From Rhyzopertha dominica (lineage: Eukaryota; Arthropoda; Insecta; Coleoptera; Bostrichidae): a stretch of DNA of 64,000 nt. The notes below the pieces were generated by a model, which saw only the letters and a program-made list of their open reading frames with translations, did no database searches and was not told the DNA's origin. Shown here one piece after another: positions 1-10,265 of the stretch (positions within the stretch are counted from its first letter, which is position 1; every line of letters begins with the position of its first letter). The stretch is from positions 80,724,680 to 80,788,679 of the forward strand of contig QCXZ01000137.1 in the NCBI GenBank assembly GCA_025024175.1, read 5' to 3'. The translations under genes were made by a program, and so were the position numbers.

Positions 1-699
1 TATTGCCTACAGCGAGCGCCGTCGCTCGGAATACTGAAAAAGCGTGGTTCGAATGGACCAGGTTGATTCCGAGTTTTGGAATCAAATTTTCTTCACGGAC
101 GAGGCCCATTTCCATCTCTCTGGCGGACTGAACAAACAATATTGTCGATTCTGGGGCACAGACAATCCTCACATTATCCACGAGAAGCCCTTGCATGACC
201 AGAAGGTCACTGTTTGGGCCGGCGTTAGCTCCAAAACCATCATCGGACCATTTTTCTTTCGTGAAGGCGAAACCGTCGATGGCGACCGTTATCGGTGGAT
301 TTTGGCGCACTATGTGATTCCAAAAATGCGGGAAAATTTTTATTGAACTTTTGATTTCAACAAGACGGCGCCCCATGCCACACGGCCATCAAAACGATGA
401 ACTTTTTGAAGCGAAAGTTCCCCGGCCGTTTGATGTCGAAAGGTGGCGATATCGAGTGACCTCCAAGATCGCCGGATTTGACGCCGCCGGACTTTTTTTT
501 GTGGGGTTATCTAAAAAGTATAGTATACGCCAACAAGCCCACGACATTGGAAGCGCTCAAGACCAACATTCGAGCTGAAATAGAGGCAATATCGCCCGAA
601 ATGCTGGTCAAAGTATTGGAAAATTCGAAAAAAGAGCACAATATTGTGTGGCTCGTAAAGGTGGTGATTTGTTGGATGTTGTGTTCTAAGTACAGTTGA
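1..699 (+). pseudogene. Tc1/mariner-like transposase remnant, cut by the window start
   Basis: The translation holds a DDE transposase catalytic domain of the Tc1/mariner (IS630) superfamily, of the insect group whose N-terminus is DUF4817. Seen: FFTDEAHFHL (first catalytic Asp) near 94-123, a NPHIIHEKP-VTVWAG stretch, a QDGAPCHTA block from 361 (second Asp), and SPDLTPPDFFLWGYLKS around 466-516 (third acidic residue), then a basic C-terminal tail to 699. The part before 340 and the part from 361 are in different frames, so there is at least one indel around 340-360, and a TGA at 460-462 replaces the Trp of the usual EWPPRSPD block. The N-terminal DNA-binding half lies outside the window or is lost. 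Non-functional. Confidence 0.8.
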
Positions 700-784
700 A
701 ACAAATTGTAGAGGACTAAATCAAATAAAAAAAAACACTAACAAACATTCACTTTCACTACTTACCGAAGTTATTCAATATTTC

Positions 785-1115
785 CACTGAAGCTCGAGAT
801 GGCGCACCTGTTAGAAGACTTAAAAAACAGATGGTTGACGTAAACAGACAGCCATGTGCAAAACTTAGCATCAAGAATGTCTATAGAGTTCGATGGAAGG
901 ATTGTCTGTAAGGGTGATGAAATTATCATTTTTAAATGCCCGATCACTACTTAATTTAAGAAGTCGGGTCGGAAATTATTGCAGTAGCAGAAACGGGGCT
1001 AAATATTAAAGTTGATGGCAATGTTGTTATGCCGACTAATACATAGAAATTCCTCTCAATTCAAAAATTAAGGAGGGAAGCCACAACAATAAACAATTTC
1101 GAAAGTTACATGGAT
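785..1115 (+). pseudogene. Jockey-type non-LTR fragment: ORF2 endonuclease start
   Basis: An ATG at 917 opens MKLSFLNARSLLNLRSR, the typical beginning of a Jockey-type ORF2 endonuclease (NARSLL block). After a frameshift near 970 the text continues EIIAVAETGLN..V, matching the IIAVxETWLN block that carries the catalytic Glu; Trp has become Gly. A stop follows at the end of MPTNT. The 40 codons just upstream (785-909) are open, basic and end with a stop 5 nt before the ATG, as an ORF1 C-terminus would, but this part is not recognised by motif. The fragment is truncated; a later endonuclease segment of similar type is at 5469-5745. Confidence 0.55.
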
Positions 1116-1710
1116 AGAAATTGTCGAGGGTTTTCATTAAAACATGCGGTATATCTACTCACGTAGCATGGCAACGTACTTGCATTAATCACCGATTGCA
1201 GATAGTTTCGTCAGTCAACATGCTTGTTTTGTCAAAAGCTTCACGTCCGCACACTTGTCGACGCTTTCTGCAGTATAGAACTTTTCACTTAGATTAACGA
1301 CCGTCCTGCAGAACCACCATAACCTCAACCCACATAACAACCGGAACTTGTAATAAATGACTACGACAGACGTACTATCTCGTCTAATGATTGTAAAGCT
1401 AGTATCGCTGCACATATTTCTGGGCGGGCGTGTACTTTATATGAAACTTTATGAAACCTATATTTCATATGTCGCTGCCACAGTGGAAATAATGACTCGA
1501 AGTTTTCTGAGGTCCGCATTGTACATACAACGAAAGGATTTGCGATTTATGTGCGCGATACGGCCCCCTTGTAAATTTCCTTGGAAATACTTCGATTTAA
1601 TGCACATGGACGGGAGGGGACACAATGGCGCACTGGAGCTTAAAAAGAATGTCTTCCAAAATAATTTAACATTTTAACAGACCGTTCCTATGGAGTACAT
1701 GGTCAGGGTT
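1116..1710. other. Unassigned sequence, no supported gene
   Basis: Mostly AT-rich. A 106-codon open stretch at 1357-1677 has no recognisable motif and contains a somewhat GC-richer patch at 1500-1640 that could equally be non-coding single-copy DNA. Nothing else seen. Confidence 0.4.
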
Positions 1711-1969
1711 CACTGAAAAAAGTTACTTGTAAAAATTGCTACGTGATTGTAGTGCACAGCTTTGTGTTACTCATTACTAATATTGTAGGAAATCTTACAT
1801 AAACGTCTTGAAATAGGTCTCTGGTTTTTGTAGTATAACCATTGTAGCAGAATGTTCTACACATTAAGTAAAGTTTAACAAAATAATATTAAAGTATTTT
1901 ATAATTCGCGTTGATAATGATTATAAAGTATTGGGTTATTAGGTTAGCATACTAATTAAATTAGAAATA

Positions 1970-2102
1970 GTAACTCGCTACGGTCGGGACTCGAACCACA
2001 ACCGAACGAATCTCTGGAGTTTACATTATACCATGCATCTTAGAGCTATTCTAATTAAAGCCCATATATATAGACTCAGAGACCCGTTCTGGAGCGAGTT
2101 AC
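1970..2102 (-). repeat. tRNA-like block closed by a perfect 10-bp inverted repeat
   Basis: GTAACTCGCT (1970-1979) and AGCGAGTTAC (2093-2102) are perfect inverted copies. Read on the minus strand, the interior near the end contains GGTTCGAGTCCCGACC, which fits a tRNA B box (GGTTCRANTCC), and TAGCTC..GGT upstream resembles an A box. The T-arm stem pairs poorly and the whole is too long for a normal tRNA, so this is a tRNA-derived (SINE-like) or chance structure, not an annotated tRNA gene. Confidence 0.3.
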
Positions 2103-2867
2103 TTTTTCAAATTTGATTAACCTGCTTAAATCAATACTTTAAAAAATAATATCATTGTAAAAAATATAACAAAAATCATTTAGTAATTATTTATAAGTTT
2201 TTTTTGTAGATTACTCACTGAAGCATATTTTTTCACGCTTAGAACATTCTCAGGCATTATTAGTTAAATTACAAAAAAACAAACATTACACTAATTATAG
2301 ATGATATCATTATTAAAAACGAATAAAATGCATCAACACATATTGCATGCTACAAATCGCATTATTATATACAACATTTGTTAGTCTACAAACAATGATA
2401 AATGCAAACAACATCCATAGGTAATATCAATAATTTAAAGTATAGCTTTTTTCAAAACTATGTCGAGCATTGGAAGTTTTATTAATTTATACCTATATTA
2501 CAAAGTCTACCTATGTTTTCTAGACTAAAATGCAATCAATACTGTAATTGTCTGGAAATTAGGGTTTACGGTATAACGTATAACGACAGATGAATAATAA
2601 TCTCACAAATTTGATCTGTGGTACAACGTTAGTGAGAAAATTAGTAGCTAAGGGTTGGCACTATTGTTAAGTTGGTACTTATAGTCGCTCGGCGGCAGCG
2701 CGCGCGCAGGTCATCACATCGTGGCATCACGCCATCCGCCATCACGTAAGCCTCATCCACTCACGTTTTTGTTTTAGTTGTGCGGAAGTGTTAGTGGTTA
2801 TTGTGTTTTATATTATTATATTGGATTTTCCTTATTAAACAGCCCCTAATTGTTGTGTACTGCAACA

Positions 2868-2899
2868 TGGACGATTACGTTAAATGTTTAATTTACAGG
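2868..2899 (+). other. Exon-like start: ATG in good context followed by a donor site
   Basis: ATGG in a GCAAC context opens MDDYVKCLIY and reaches CAG|GTACAAAA, a plausible 5' splice donor, about 30 bp later. A GC-richer leader (2690-2770, with CGCGCGC) lies upstream. It sits inside the candidate transposon 1711-3374, so it may be the remains of an element's first exon. No second exon could be identified. Confidence 0.2.
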
Positions 2900-3374
2900 T
2901 ACAAAAATGTAACCTTGTTTGTCTAATGAATAAAATCATAATAATGCTGCATTGGTTTCATTTATTTTTGCACTATATCCACTATATTTTTAGTAAATTA
3001 TAACATTAATTTATAGTAAAGAAAAAGATTTAACATAGTAAAATTTAGCATACTGGAATATTAAATTTGACTATTATAATATGTTACAATAAACAAAACA
3101 CTAATAAAGTACACTACATCTTGTAGAAAAAATTGTGATACCCTGACTAGTAAATCCTACAAAATTTGTATTGAACTGTACTGCATTCTCTAAGAACATA
3201 CACTATAAAATGGTAAGTACTGATTTCTACATTTTTAGTAAATACAGCTACAATAGTTAATCTACAAAAATATAGTATAATTTTCTACAGTTTGTATCTA
3301 GTCGTATTTGCACTATATTTTGTGGTAAAGATTATTACAATTGCAGTTAAATTTACTATAATTTTTTTTCAGTG

Positions 3375-5468
3375 TTAAATCAGTATAATTTACTGCAAAT
3401 AAAATAATCTGAATAGCAGACATACTATGTCTTAATGTTCTAATTTTGAAGTAAAAAGTTAAAGTAATTTAATTATACTCAAAGAAGGCACAGTCCGGTC
3501 AAGTTAGCCAGAAAAACAGGGTATACCCTTCCATGAGTTCCCATCCAGCCGAAAATTTACATGAACTTTAGGAATATCTATAAAATAAAATTGTGTATTC
3601 ACCACAGGTATGACAAAAGTGGGGTAATATCATTAATATATAATGTGATGTATAAACACACAAGACACAGAACATTCAAAACACTGACTTTAAAAGCATA
3701 TCGCTAATAGCCCAGGTAAATGACGTACAAAGCTGGAAATGTTTTAAAGTACCCTAAACAAGTGAGTTTAGTGCCTATTTCTGAGCTGTGCTAAACTTCT
3801 GAAGGTCAAAAAACCGCAAAATTCTTACACTTTATTGTCAGTTTTTCGCTTAAAACTAGAAAGCGACATGTTCCATAAAAAACTTCAGTCTTATACCAAA
3901 ATCAAACAGCATTAAATTTCGCGTCGAACGACCTACCTGAAGTCAAAATCGGTTTAGCCATTTAGCTTCCATTAATCGGCAAATATCGGCAACTTTGATC
4001 AGCTTAATCGAAAGATGAACTCATATTTTCGATAATAAACAACCCAAAAATTTTACTTTTGCAAAATTCACATCCGAAGATTTTATTAAACTACATATCG
4101 TTTTCAACTATTAGGACATTTCATATGTTGAAAGTAAACGTAAGTTGGGTGAAGGCTATGATACTGACGGATAATGCAGGCTGTAGTTTTGGGTCTCTGG
4201 GCCTAACGACAAAACTGATTAATTAAAATTGCAATCGGTAATGTAAATAAATATCAAATGAACTACAAAAATTTCAACCATTTTTTTATTATTTAATAAA
4301 CGAAATAATTTATATAAAAATTAGAATGTGTCAACTTTGGTAAAAATTACTTAAGATAAAGCCAAAAGAAACACCTGGACTAAAGATATAATACATGCGC
4401 ACAAAGAAATGTTTTAAATATATATGGCTGATCTATAAATAATCTCAGAATTTGTAAGTTTGATATTACCTTAGTTCGGAAATGTGTAATGTTTACCGTA
4501 ATTTGAATTCATGTTTGTAGCCCAGAAGAAGACTAAAGTAAAAACTATAGAGCGCACCTTATTATCCACTAGGTCGATTACATCATGACTTTAAGACCTA
4601 TTTTAATAAATTTATGTATATACTACTAAGATTATTAGGTTTAATTCATACATATCACCTTCTAGTAGGTATAAATAGACAGTGTGAACTGTGTTTAATA
4701 TCAAGAAATAATCGCTTGAAAACTAGAAAAAATGCCTAATAAGCCGAAATATGTAAGAGGATATACAAAATAAAACTCAAAAACTTTACCGAGTGTTCTG
4801 ATTGTTCTATAAAAGCAGAAAAGGGTAAAGGCAAACTCAAAACTGATTTACTAATAAAAACATGTAATGCAAAATAACTTGCATTACATTCCCGGCCTTT
4901 TTAGCGTAATATATTCCCAATTTGTTGAGGTAGGTACTGAAAACAAAACGTAACTTAAACGAACTTCAGTCGCAGTATTTACTTATATTTATCCCAAATT
5001 TAATCATCTCGAATTCCGCCTTGGTCTCTCCTTCGCAAGAAGCATTGCTCATGCAAGTCAAAATCAAGGAATTTCCACGTTAAACCGCCACAATTCCAAA
5101 ATAAATAAAACGGTATTTTCTTTTACCGGATCAGAGATATCTCACGGCATGAAATATCGGGACAGTTACCGACCGGAAACTTAAATGGCACGAACCGGAA
5201 AACGGCCAGTTTTGAAATACTGCACGTTTAAGGTAACGGCCGTAATACTGAATATTTCATGGGATCATGCTCAATGGAACCGGGAAGCTGGATGTTTTGG
5301 AAACATGCACCCGGATTAGTTCCTTCGGAGCGTCGGGTCAGTTAACTGCGTTTTCTACAGAAAAAGCGCGTTTTAGAAGGAGAGCAGAGGATTATTTATT
5401 AGACGAGTATTATGGAAATGAAACCTACGGCAAAGTTTAGAGGATTTTAAAACAGACGTTCAGGTGGC
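3375..5468. other. AT-rich unassigned sequence with a GC-richer patch at the end
   Basis: No coding region is supported. At 4734 a short open stretch begins MPNKPKYVRGYTK and, after a frameshift, continues with two nearby Cys residues; it loosely recalls N-termini of hAT-type transposon proteins but is too short to assign. At 5100-5360 base composition rises and the sequence looks single-copy. Confidence 0.35.
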
Positions 5469-5745
5469 ATGATTGGGGTAATTTACAGACCTCTCAGTTC
5501 TAGCATCAGCATCTTTTGTAATACTTTAAAAGATATTTTGTGCGATATTTACGCCAAATTTGCTGACACAATTATTTGTATGGGAGATTTTAACATTAAT
5601 TGTTTCAACATTTGCGGCTCCATCTGTTTGTGCATTACCAATTGTCATGAAACAATTTAATTTTACCCAGCATGTCAGTCAAGCCACACGTATTACTGAT
5701 AACTCTGCAAAATTTACCGACTCATTATTTGCTAATATACAATAA
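5469..5745 (+). pseudogene. Jockey-type non-LTR endonuclease fragment
   Basis: IGVIYRPLSSSI is followed by IICMGDFNIN, the conserved block of the apurinic/apyrimidinic-type endonuclease domain that nicks target DNA in non-LTR retrotransposons. After a frameshift around 5640 the text continues QFNFTQHVSQATRITDNSA..DSLF, the next conserved block of the same domain. The fragment ends abruptly near 5745 and no reverse transcriptase follows. It would complement the N-terminal endonuclease piece at 917-1115 if both came from one copy broken by later insertions. Confidence 0.75.
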
Positions 5746-7011
5746 TGCCACCTGCATGAACGCCTTTACTGACGGTAAGCTGCATCTGCGAGGGGGTAAT
5801 CACCGTGGATGTGTTTTTACAACTGCTCGGATGTGGCCTGAATGTGTTTGGATCTGTTGAGTGGATGTGTCTGGATGTGGATGGATGTGATTTGAAAATT
5901 TGGGCACTTCGCATTTTACGTTTGCTGGCTTTTTAATGAAAATTGAAGTAGTGACAGACTGAACCGTGTAAAAATTACTCATATTTATAATGACCATGTA
6001 TGGGTGTTTTTCGGTATAAGTCACAGGGAGCCAAATGAAAATAGTACTTTAATGGAGAGCGTATGTACATTCTTTCAAATATATTAAAGAAAAAATAAAA
6101 CATTGACAATATTCACTTAAAACAGCAACAGTTAGAACAATGATCTGGAATGCTTGGGCAAATTTTATGAACTTATTGATTTTTTTACTTCCTCTAAAGA
6201 CAAAAGTGTTGACTTAAAAAGATACGTGCGCACAATTCTTGATAAAAAACAAATGATTCTCAGATCGTTGTACCTAGAAACTTGTACAATGAAATAATCT
6301 TAATTCATTCAAACAACTTGGAAGGATCAGTAAAGCTGTTGTGACAGAAAATACTCTTGAATTTGAAACTAGTTCGAAAACAAGTGAAGATGAAGTAGGA
6401 ATTGTCTTATGCAGAAACAAAGATACCGAAAATTTGTCATTGGATGAAGATAAAAATAATAGTGTTAGTATTATGCTTGAAAACTATTACAGTCTAGTTT
6501 GATGACCGCTGGTATCTGGGTTGGAAATTTAAATCGAAGAAGTGTAGTTCGAAAATTACAGCAAAGAAATAAATAAAAAATTCATTTTTTATGTTCCAGT
6601 AATTTCACAAAAGCTCACAACCTTTTTGTCTGAAAAGGGCAGATAAGCAAAATATAAATCTTCTGAGAACCAAAATAGAGTATTTTTTAGATATACATTC
6701 TTCGAAGACAAAGTTCTTTTGAACTATTGAAACATTCCTTTCCTTACATTTTATATTATGTGATGTACGTTTAGGATTTCTTTTTTTGGCATACTTAAAC
6801 ATATATTTTGTAAAAAATGTTTGTGTATTACCTTTGTCTATGGTCTATTATTATTTTACATGTGTAAAAAGTAGTAACGAGGGAGTCTGTAAAGTCTATG
6901 AAACTCAGGATGTGTAAAAAGTAATTCTTGGGGTTCGCTGTCTAAATAAGTATTGATTAGCGTGAATAAGTCTTAATTTTGTAGGAGGTATAATGGATAT
7001 GGGTGGATATA
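5746..7011. other. Unassigned sequence, no supported gene
   Basis: Contains a degenerate GGATGTG array (listed separately), and about 62 open codons without ATG at 6315-6502, rich in acidic and Ser residues and unrecognised. GATGTGTAAAAAGTA occurs twice near 6858 and 6908. The last bases are again GGATATGGGTGGAT-type repeat, into which the next transposon is inserted. Confidence 0.35.
5806..5890 (+). repeat. Degenerate GGATGTG minisatellite
   Basis: GGATGTG and variants (GGATGTGTCT, GGATGTGGAT) recur about six times. Similar units lie at 6993-7009 and 9305-9385 on both sides of the transposon 7012-9302, suggesting an array extended by or interrupted by that insertion. Confidence 0.55.
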
Positions 7012-7475
7012 CAGGGTGGTTTTTTGAAAACTTCATACCTTAAATAACTTTAAATAGAGGTAAAATTTAAAATTTTGCAAAAACAGGTAAACTTTTGTTT
7101 GCAGGGGGACAACTTTTGAGATAAGTTTTTAATGGATAGCGCTTATCCTCTTTGCGAGGTAGATACCCCTTCAAAAATTTTAAATGAAACTACCCATCTT
7201 ACGATACATTATTTAAAAGCTTATTACACAAGGAGTCTTGCCATGTAATTAGTTTTACTATTTTTTACCCATTGACGGGGTAATGGGTCAAAAAGTGCAT
7301 TGTAGCAAGTGGCTTATAAAATGGAATATTTTGGACTTTTTTAACAAAATTTATTGTCTTGCAGTTACAATAAAAATTGTCCTTACTTAAGCCTAAAAAA
7401 ACTTGTTAAAAATAATTGTTACACCTAAGCAAAATGCCAAAAATACTTAAAATTTTCTTTCGACATTACTTGATA
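7012..7475 (+). repeat. Left terminal inverted repeat of the 7012-9302 element
   Basis: Matches the reverse complement of about 8835-9302. Pairing blocks include the outer CAGGGTG, the block around 7090-7150 and an inner block near 7440-7470 (AAATTTTCTTT..ACATTA). The inner limit is approximate. Confidence 0.8.
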
Positions 7476-7637
7476 TTGCAACTCGACAGTTTATACTGAA
7501 TTGGCTAAATAATTATCTACTTTGTGTTTCCAATTTTTTGTTTCAACTTTTTGGCTACTTCTTTGGCACGACCATCTTTTTGTTCACATTCCTTTTTATA
7601 AATCGCGTGAAATTTTAAAGTGAGAGTCCAAGTGATA

Positions 7638-8723
7638 ATGGTTTATTCAACTGCCGAAAGGGTAGAAATAATTTTTATTTACGGTGCTGAGCATAGCTGT
7701 GCTCGTGCGTCAGCAAGGGTGTTTAACGAACGGCACCCCGATAAAAATGTTGACGCTAGGTACATTCTCGATCTCGTGCAGAAATTTCAAGACACTGGAT
7801 CTGTAGTAAACAAAAAAAGGGCAGGGAATAGAGTCGTTGATGAAATGGCCCAACTTGAAATACTTGGTCATTTTGCAATGGATCCAACTAGCTCTTTGCG
7901 TAACATTTCTACAGCCACTGGACTTTCTTATTCATCTGTAAGGAAAGTTACAAAACTGCACAAATTCCATCCCTATAAGATGAAAACTCTCCAGGAACTC
8001 GGCGAAGATGACTTCGATAGAAGACTGCAATTTTGCGAAATTATGACAGAAAAGATTATAGTAAATCCAAATCTAATAAAAAATATCTGCTTCAGTGATG
8101 AATGCACATTTTTTTGAACGGCTCTGTAAATAAACATAACGTCAGGTACTGGAGTGACGAAAATCCTTATATTTTTCGAGAAGGTCATACACAAGTTCCT
8201 CAGAAGCTGAACGTCTGGGCTGGAATACTTGGCAACGCAATTGTAGGTCCAATTTTCATTGATGGGACGCTAAATGGGGGGAATGTATTTAGAATTACTT
8301 GATAACGTTATTGATCCTTTAATCACAGAGCAATTAGAAAACCAACGTGACCCTGACGGAAATCCAATGTTGGATGAATACGAATTGTTTTACCAACATG
8401 ATGGAGCCCCACCGCATTACGCCATTAATGTGCGAAATTAGTTAAATCATATATTTCCTCTTCACTGGATTGGTAGGCGTGGAACAATTGAATGGCCACC
8501 ACGATCACCCGATTTGACTGATTTAGATTTCTTTCTATGGGGTCATTTAAAATCTGTGGTTTACAAAACACAACCTCCTAGCCTGGACGATCTGCGAGAA
8601 CGAATTATTAACGAGTGCAGGAGGATTCCACCTGGAACTTTCCGAAAAGTGCAGCAGGAGTTCGAGAACCGTCTGTATTATTGTATGAAAAGAGGTGGTG
8701 CACATTTTGAGAATCTATTGTAA
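7638..8723 (+). pseudogene. DUF4817-type Tc1/mariner-like transposase, frameshifted
   Basis: The ATG at 7638 gives MVYSTAERVEIIFIYG, the usual start of DUF4817-type transposases; the first 90 codons form the N-terminal helix-turn-helix DNA-binding region (NERHPDKNV..GSVVNKKRAG). The DDE domain follows: CFSDECTFF (first Asp) near 8090-8115, VWAGILGNAIVGP, FYQHDGAPPHYA near 8390-8425 (second Asp), and SPDLTDLDFFLWGHLKS near 8502-8552 (third Asp). The family length is about 350 residues and the remnant covers it all. The frame shifts in the T run at about 8106-8115 and returns near 8283; a TAG at 8439-8441 probably replaces a Tyr codon. Two indels and one nonsense change make it inactive. It lies centrally between the terminal repeats. 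Confidence 0.88.
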
Positions 8724-8834
8724 GGTTTGAATTTCTATGGTTTTGTTCACACTGTTTTGGAATTACAAATAAATAATTTTTCTATTTCGTGGACATGGAC
8801 TTTCTAAAAAATTACATGATAAATACTTTAATGT

Positions 8835-9302
8835 TAATAATAATGTTAAAAGAAAATTTTCAGTATTCTGGGAGTTTTTTTAAGTGTCATATTTGTTACA
8901 AGTTGGTTGTTTAAATTTTGGGTTCTCGTAAGGACAAATTTTTTTCCGCTCTAAAATAAAATACATTTTGTTGAAGAGTCCAAAATATTCAATTTAATAA
9001 GCAACCTGTTTCGTAGGCACTATTAATCTATTACCCCGTCAATAAGTTAAACGTGGTAAAACTAATTACATGGCCAGACTCTTTGTGAAATAAGCTTTCA
9101 AATGATGTATCACAAGATGGATAGTTCCATTTAAAATTTTTAAAGGGGTGTCTACCCTGCTCAGAGAGTAAGCGCTATCCATTAAAAACTTATCTCAAAA
9201 GTTGTCCCCCTGCAAACAAAAGTTTACCTGTTTTTGCAATTTTTTTAATTTTTGCTATATTTAAAGTTATTTAAGGTGTGAAGTTTTCAAAAAATCACCC
9301 TG
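8835..9302 (+). repeat. Right terminal inverted repeat of the 7012-9302 element
   Basis: Reverse-complement partner of 7012-7475; TA follows at 9303-9304. Differences between the arms are scattered, so they have diverged since insertion. Confidence 0.8.
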
Positions 9303-9304
9303 TA

Positions 9305-9385
9305 TATGGATATGGGTGGATGTGGATGGATGTACACGTTTGTCCATGGATGTATGTGGATATGTTTGAGAAAAATGGATGAGTT
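9305..9385 (+). repeat. GGATGTGGAT minisatellite, right of the transposon
   Basis: GGATATGGGTGGATGTGGAT and further GGATGTA/GGATATG units follow the element directly. The bases before the left end read GGATATGGGTGGAT too. Confidence 0.55.
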
Positions 9386-9539
9386 TGTACAAGTTAACTG
9401 TTTAAAAAAATCTTGCTAAGTTGTTGTCTGTTGCATCATTGATATGCTATTATAACACTACTATATACACTTCTTCTCGTTTCTAGACTCTTTCTCTCTT
9501 TAACTATTTGTTCTCTTTCATTATATTATTCATCAATTT

Positions 9540-9735
9540 AAGTTTGAATTGCTTTTGTAGCTACGGGGAGTAAGAAGTTTATTATTATAATGTTTTAGTT
9601 CGTGTAATTATGGTATAGCTTAGTGTATTTTTCCTTATTATTTTGAAACATTTTATTTGGGAGAGTTTCTTGTAATTGGGTGTAAATACCTGTAGGATGT
9701 AAAGACTCTATTATTATTATTAATATTATTTGTTA
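9540..9735 (+). mobile_element. Probable 3' end of a non-LTR retrotransposon
   Basis: A T-rich untranslated stretch ends in CTATTATTATTATTAATATT, the same kind of (ATT)n tail that closes the clear Jockey-type fragments at 13083, 48784 and (minus) 61867. No coding sequence of the element remains. Assignment rests on the tail only. Confidence 0.35.
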
Positions 9736-9779
9736 GTTAGTACTACGAATTCCGAATTCATCTATTTTAGTCCAGTTCA

Positions 9780-10265
9780 GGCGGTGTGGTAACGAACCAA
9801 GAAACAACAAGTCCGGCTACCAATACGATACGTGAACTGTCTCTTCTGAGGTCGCGAACGCCGCTGGACGCTTTGTGTAAGCTCCGGCTCGTGAAGACCG
9901 CGGGTCCCTGCAAGTCCTTCGTGTTTGCAACTTTGACCGCAACGCCTGCATGTCCAGCATCCGTCGTTCCTTCCGGCCCCGCTCTTTGCCGGCAGTTCAT
10001 GACTGTCTCGCACAGAACCTAATTAAGTTCCTCTTTGCTCGCTAATTTCTGTTTTAAGAGATAGAATCGGGCCGCGCTGCATTAAGTAAATATCCGACAG
10101 AGATACCAACAAACAATGGGCTTTCATTAAGGCCCTTAATGCTCATCTGCTCCTCTGAATACCGACTGGTAATCCGTTCCTTTAACTTACGCCATGGGGG
10201 CAGAACGGCGCGAAAGTTGGGGCGGAGCGCCCGCATGTTTGTATCTTGAAGGNGTGCATGCCTGG
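9780..10265. other. GC-rich island, coding status unsupported
   Basis: Base composition is clearly higher than the surroundings. Three overlapping open stretches of 77-78 codons occur on both strands at 9767-10022, which is what GC-rich DNA with few stop triplets produces; none shows a known motif. One N at 10253. Could be a single-copy conserved or regulatory element. Confidence 0.4.

Larger units (their letters stand above)
1711..3374. mobile_element. Candidate non-autonomous DNA transposon with long diverged inverted repeats
   Basis: The left end begins CACTGAAAAAAGTTA at 1711 and the right end is the inverse, TTTTTTTTCAGTG, ending at 3374. The inverted similarity continues inward with indels: TTTTTGTAGTATAACCATTG (from 1825) matches the reverse complement of 3247-3270 (TTTTTGTAG..TAAC.ATTGTAGC), so each arm is at least about 150 bp. 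TTGTAG recurs in both arms as a subterminal motif. No transposase is seen inside. A CACTG terminus would suit a CMC/Chapaev-type element, but I cannot define a convincing target duplication (left flank ..GGGTT, right flank TTAAA..). The interior holds a tRNA-like block and an exon-like start, listed separately. Confidence 0.5.
7012..9302 (+). mobile_element. Tc1/mariner-like transposon with very long terminal inverted repeats
   Basis: The ends are CAGGGTG (7012) and CACCCTG (to 9302), flanked on both sides by TA (7010-7011, 9303-9304), the expected target duplication. Inverted similarity runs inward with substitutions and small indels for about 460 bp on each side. Blocks such as CCCCCTGCAAACAAAAGTTT and AATGGATAGCGCTTA are shared by both arms. 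The 2.29-kb element encloses a DUF4817-type transposase in plus orientation. The complete ends and target duplication show one intact insertion that decayed afterwards. Confidence 0.88.

Noticed and set aside
4734..4900. MPNKPKYVRGYTK stretch as a hAT-type zinc-finger start
   Set aside because: Resemblance is short and needs a frameshift; no catalytic domain nearby.
9767..10022. Three overlapping 77-78 codon open stretches on both strands
   Set aside because: Overlap on opposite strands in a GC-rich patch with no domain; explained by low stop-codon density.
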